The notes under the pieces are model-generated. The model saw only the letters and a list, made by a program, of their open reading frames with translations, searched no databases and was not told the origin of the DNA. This document shows positions 62,166 through 64,000 of a stretch of 64,000 nt of DNA, in pieces. Numbering within the stretch: the first letter of the stretch is position 1; every line of letters begins with the position of its first letter. Source of the DNA: an uncultured Gammaproteobacteria bacterium (GTDB lineage: Bacteria; Pseudomonadota; Gammaproteobacteria; Pseudomonadales; Pseudohongiellaceae); the NCBI GenBank assembly GCA_937898685.1, contig CALEJT010000045.1, forward strand, positions 19,105-83,104, read 5' to 3'. The position numbers and the translations under genes are program-made.

Positions 62166-63212
62166 TCAGTTCCCCGCGCTGCTTCCTTGCACCAGCGCCT
62201 TGCTGGCGGCGAGATGACTCAACAGCAACAGGCTTGAGGAATAGTAGTCTTCCTGCCGCAGTGCGGTCATCGAGACAGTGGGCGTTCTGCCCGACAACAA
62301 CGCCTGCACACCCGCCACTCCCTGCGATACCGGGAACGGTGCGCGTTCACCGTTGGTGACATCGATCCAGGCCGGACTCTGCGTGCCGGCTTGCCAGAAC
62401 GCTGCGATGCCAGCGAGGCCGCCATCACCACGAAAACCCACCCAGCTGAAGTAGAGCGGAATGCGTACGGCATCGAAGCCGAAGCGCGGGGGAAAGCGCG
62501 GCGAAGGCGTCACCGTGCCGTCGTCGTTCAAACGCATCCAATCGACCGGCAGACGATCGACACCGAAGCGCCCCGCTTCCAGCAGCCGGCGCCCGTCGTT
62601 GATCAGGCTCTGCCAGGGACCGCCCGGCTCGAGCTGCGCGAAGTGCTGCAACGCCGGCATGAACCAATAGGAAAGATTCAGATCCACGTAATTCTGCGCG
62701 GAGAACCCTTCGAGCCCCGGCAGCAACACGCGATAACCAGCCACCTCGCGCACGAGATGCTTGGCGATTTCCGCGCGGATCGCGGCGGACGCATTGCGGT
62801 AGTTGGGATCGTCCCAACGCTCGGCAGCGAGTGCCAAGGCCCAGGCGATGAAGAGGTCGCCATCCGTTGCATTGTTGGGATCGGAAACGGGGGGAGTCTG
62901 CGCCGGATCGTAGCGCCAGGAGAACAAGCGCAGATCACGGCGGGTGAGCGAGCGTTGCGTCCAGCTCCACAGACTCTCGAAGGTTTCGCGGTCATCGGCG
63001 GCGAGCGCCAGGATCATGCCCCAGCCCTGCCCCTCGCTGTGACTGACATCGTTGTTGCCGGTGTCCACCACACGCCCTTCGGCGGTGATGAAGCGCTCTT
63101 TGTAGATGTCCCAGGAAGGGATCGTGGTTTCAGAACAGGCGACGTTGGCCGAGCACATCAGCAGTAGGCCGACCAAGTGGCAGCCCCAGCGATACAACAG
63201 GGACAGTTTCAT
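62166..63212 (-). CDS. bcsZ: Periplasmic endoglucanase BcsZ (GH8)
   Basis: A 348-residue glycoside hydrolase family 8 enzyme. A signal peptide (about residues 1-27) is followed by VSHSEGQGWGM, with E60 the general acid, and ATDGDLFIAWAL, with D117 in the active site. A catalytic-barrel run with PRFGFDAVRIPLYFSW follows. It trims cellulose during secretion. The ATG at 63212 overlaps the bcsD stop by one base (TGATG), with a TTG one codon earlier. Confidence 0.92.
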   Translation of the reverse strand: MKLSLLYRWGCHLVGLLLMCSANVACSETTIPSWDIYKERFITAEGRVVDTGNNDVSHSEGQGWGMILALAADDRETFESLWSWTQRSLTRRDLRLFSWRYDPAQTPPVSDPNNATDGDLFIAWALALAAERWDDPNYRNASAAIRAEIAKHLVREVAGYRVLLPGLEGFSAQNYVDLNLSYWFMPALQHFAQLEPGGPWQSLINDGRRLLEAGRFGVDRLPVDWMRLNDDGTVTPSPRFPPRFGFDAVRIPLYFSWVGFRGDGGLAGIAAFWQAGTQSPAWIDVTNGERAPFPVSQGVAGVQALLSGRTPTVSMTALRQEDYYSSSLLLLSHLAASKALVQGSSAGN

Positions 63213-63694
63213 CAATGACGTCCGTAGTGGAACTCCAGCACATTACCCGACCTGGACCCGGCCAGACGCAAGGGAATTCCGCTTTCACCGCTCTGTTTTT
63301 CCAACCACGTCGCATAGATGCCTTCCAGCACCGCGGCCATCGCACCACGCGCAGTGTCTTCGCCGACCAGGCTCGCAGGCACTGGATAGGCACTGTGGCG
63401 AATGACGAGGCGCAGATCGCGTTCGGCGAGATTGACGAAGCCCCAGTCGAGTTGATCCCACTGACGGTTCATCGCCGCTTCCAGGCCTTCCAGCGTCTCG
63501 TGCTGCCCCAGCTCGAGCGACCGTCCCAGGCGCGTGCCGATGTGACGCAGAAAAGCATGCGCATCGCGCTCACCGGCGCTGCGCAAGAGTTCATCGAAGA
63601 ACAAGCCAACGAAGCCCGACCACTGGCCGGAACACTGTTTGCGCTCGTAATACTTCAGCAGTGCCTGCTCGGTGAGGCCCCGATCGTCGATCAC
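63212..63694 (-). CDS. bcsD: Cellulose synthase subunit BcsD
   Basis: A 160-residue protein of the BcsD (AxCesD) type. The helical core YYERKQCSGQWSGFVGLFFDELLRSAGERDAHAFLRHIGTRLG and the C-terminal LEGIYATWLEKQSGE match this family, whose octameric ring organises nascent glucan chains in the periplasm. The start is GTG at 63694, overlapping the bcsC stop (GTGA), with GGAG at good spacing. The presence of bcsD marks a type I-like bcs locus. Confidence 0.88.
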   Translation of the reverse strand: MIDDRGLTEQALLKYYERKQCSGQWSGFVGLFFDELLRSAGERDAHAFLRHIGTRLGRSLELGQHETLEGLEAAMNRQWDQLDWGFVNLAERDLRLVIRHSAYPVPASLVGEDTARGAMAAVLEGIYATWLEKQSGESGIPLRLAGSRSGNVLEFHYGRH

Positions 63695-64000
63695 CTGACA
63701 TCTCCTTTGCTGTATTGGAGGTAAAGTTTGAAAGCGTAGTCGTTGAAGGCACCGAAGCTGCTGAAGCCGAGGCTGCCACCCACGGACATGTTCGGGCTCA
63801 AGCGGTAGTCCGCACGTCCCTCTGCCGATACACCGATGCCGTTTTCATTGTTGCCCTCATACCGCGAGTTCGGAATGGCACCGAGCATGGCGAAGATGTT
63901 GAGCAACTCCTGCGATTCGGGATCGGTCGGGAAGTAGTCGTTGCCGTCCAACGAGAACGACTGATAGCCCGGCGTGAGCGACAGCTGATAGCGCAGGCGG
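63691..64000 (-). CDS. bcsC: Cellulose secretion porin BcsC, C-terminal end (truncated by window edge)
   Basis: The last 102 codons of a gene that continues beyond the window. The visible part is outer-membrane beta-barrel sequence ending LGFSSFGAFNDYAFKLYLQYSKGDVR, with the BcsC_C-type PGYQSFSLDGNDYFPTDPESQELLNIFAMLG before it. BcsC exports cellulose through the outer membrane; the TPR part lies outside. It overlaps bcsD. Confidence 0.88.
   Translation of the reverse strand, partial: RLRYQLSLTPGYQSFSLDGNDYFPTDPESQELLNIFAMLGAIPNSRYEGNNENGIGVSAEGRADYRLSPNMSVGGSLGFSSFGAFNDYAFKLYLQYSKGDVR

Overview
The window is chromosomal DNA from a high-GC gammaproteobacterium. The evidence is the rpsP-rimM-trmD-rplS block beside ffh and ypjD, the hom-thrC and dsbC neighbours, a complete nine-gene cytochrome c maturation (ccm) operon, a soluble formate dehydrogenase (fdsGBA), PQQ-type beta-propellers, TonB-dependent uptake and a bcs cellulose operon. 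The gene repertoire is Gram-negative, free-living and respiratory. I cannot place the genus. No rRNA, tRNA, IS element, prophage or CRISPR array was seen. Genes are tightly packed and many adjacent genes overlap by 1-8 bases.

Layout. 1-566: end of modC. 571-10260 (minus): dcd-ccmABCDEFGHI, then an MFS exporter, then a PHD-like 2-oxoglutarate oxygenase. 10454-15633 (plus): a small cytochrome c, the Entner-Doudoroff set pgl-edd-eda-glk and a TlpA-like thioredoxin. 15693-21458 (minus): a YVTN propeller, then fadD-recJ-MFS with overlapping ends. 21671-22753: an HtrA-like protease. 22855-31575 (minus): a DUF4412-like secreted protein, hom-thrC, dsbC, the S16/RimM/TrmD/L19 operon and ffh. 31735-41701 (plus): ypjD, a CorC-like protein, a NUDIX hydrolase, fdhD, a PVADH-like PQQ protein and fdsGBA. 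41804-45208 (minus): mobA, mscS, pirin and two small membrane proteins. 45396-50325: an M16 peptidase (plus), DUF4404 (minus) and an APC permease (plus). 50396-51740 (minus): truncated haemoglobin plus its reductase. 51780-53959 (plus): a putative small ORF, a YpfJ-type metallopeptidase, a His-rich secreted protein and YbaK. 53971-56072 (minus): a WcbI/GSCFA pair. 56082-56817 is non-coding and carries regulatory-looking sites. 56818-59651: a NadR-like kinase and a TonB receptor behind a TPP riboswitch. 59664-62164 (minus): DUF1761, an aromatic/aspartate aminotransferase and a DUF2452-like protein. 62166-64000 (minus): bcsZ, bcsD and the end of bcsC.

How the genes fit together. Molybdenum is a theme: ModC imports molybdate, MobA and FdhD mature the cofactor, and FdsGBA uses it for NAD-linked formate oxidation. 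Periplasmic redox is a second theme: Ccm proteins, DsbC, a TlpA-like protein, cytochrome c and PQQ propellers. The most notable signals are regulatory. (1) A TPP riboswitch precedes a TonB receptor, with a helix that can mask its ribosome binding site. (2) An NsrR-like operator lies over the promoter of a truncated-haemoglobin/ferredoxin-reductase pair. (3) Two CRP-like sites lie exactly 42 bp apart upstream of the WcbI/GSCFA pair. (4) A similar promoter-plus-inverted-repeat element lies upstream of both fds and the M16 peptidase. (5) A DUF2452-like protein is welded to the cellulose operon.
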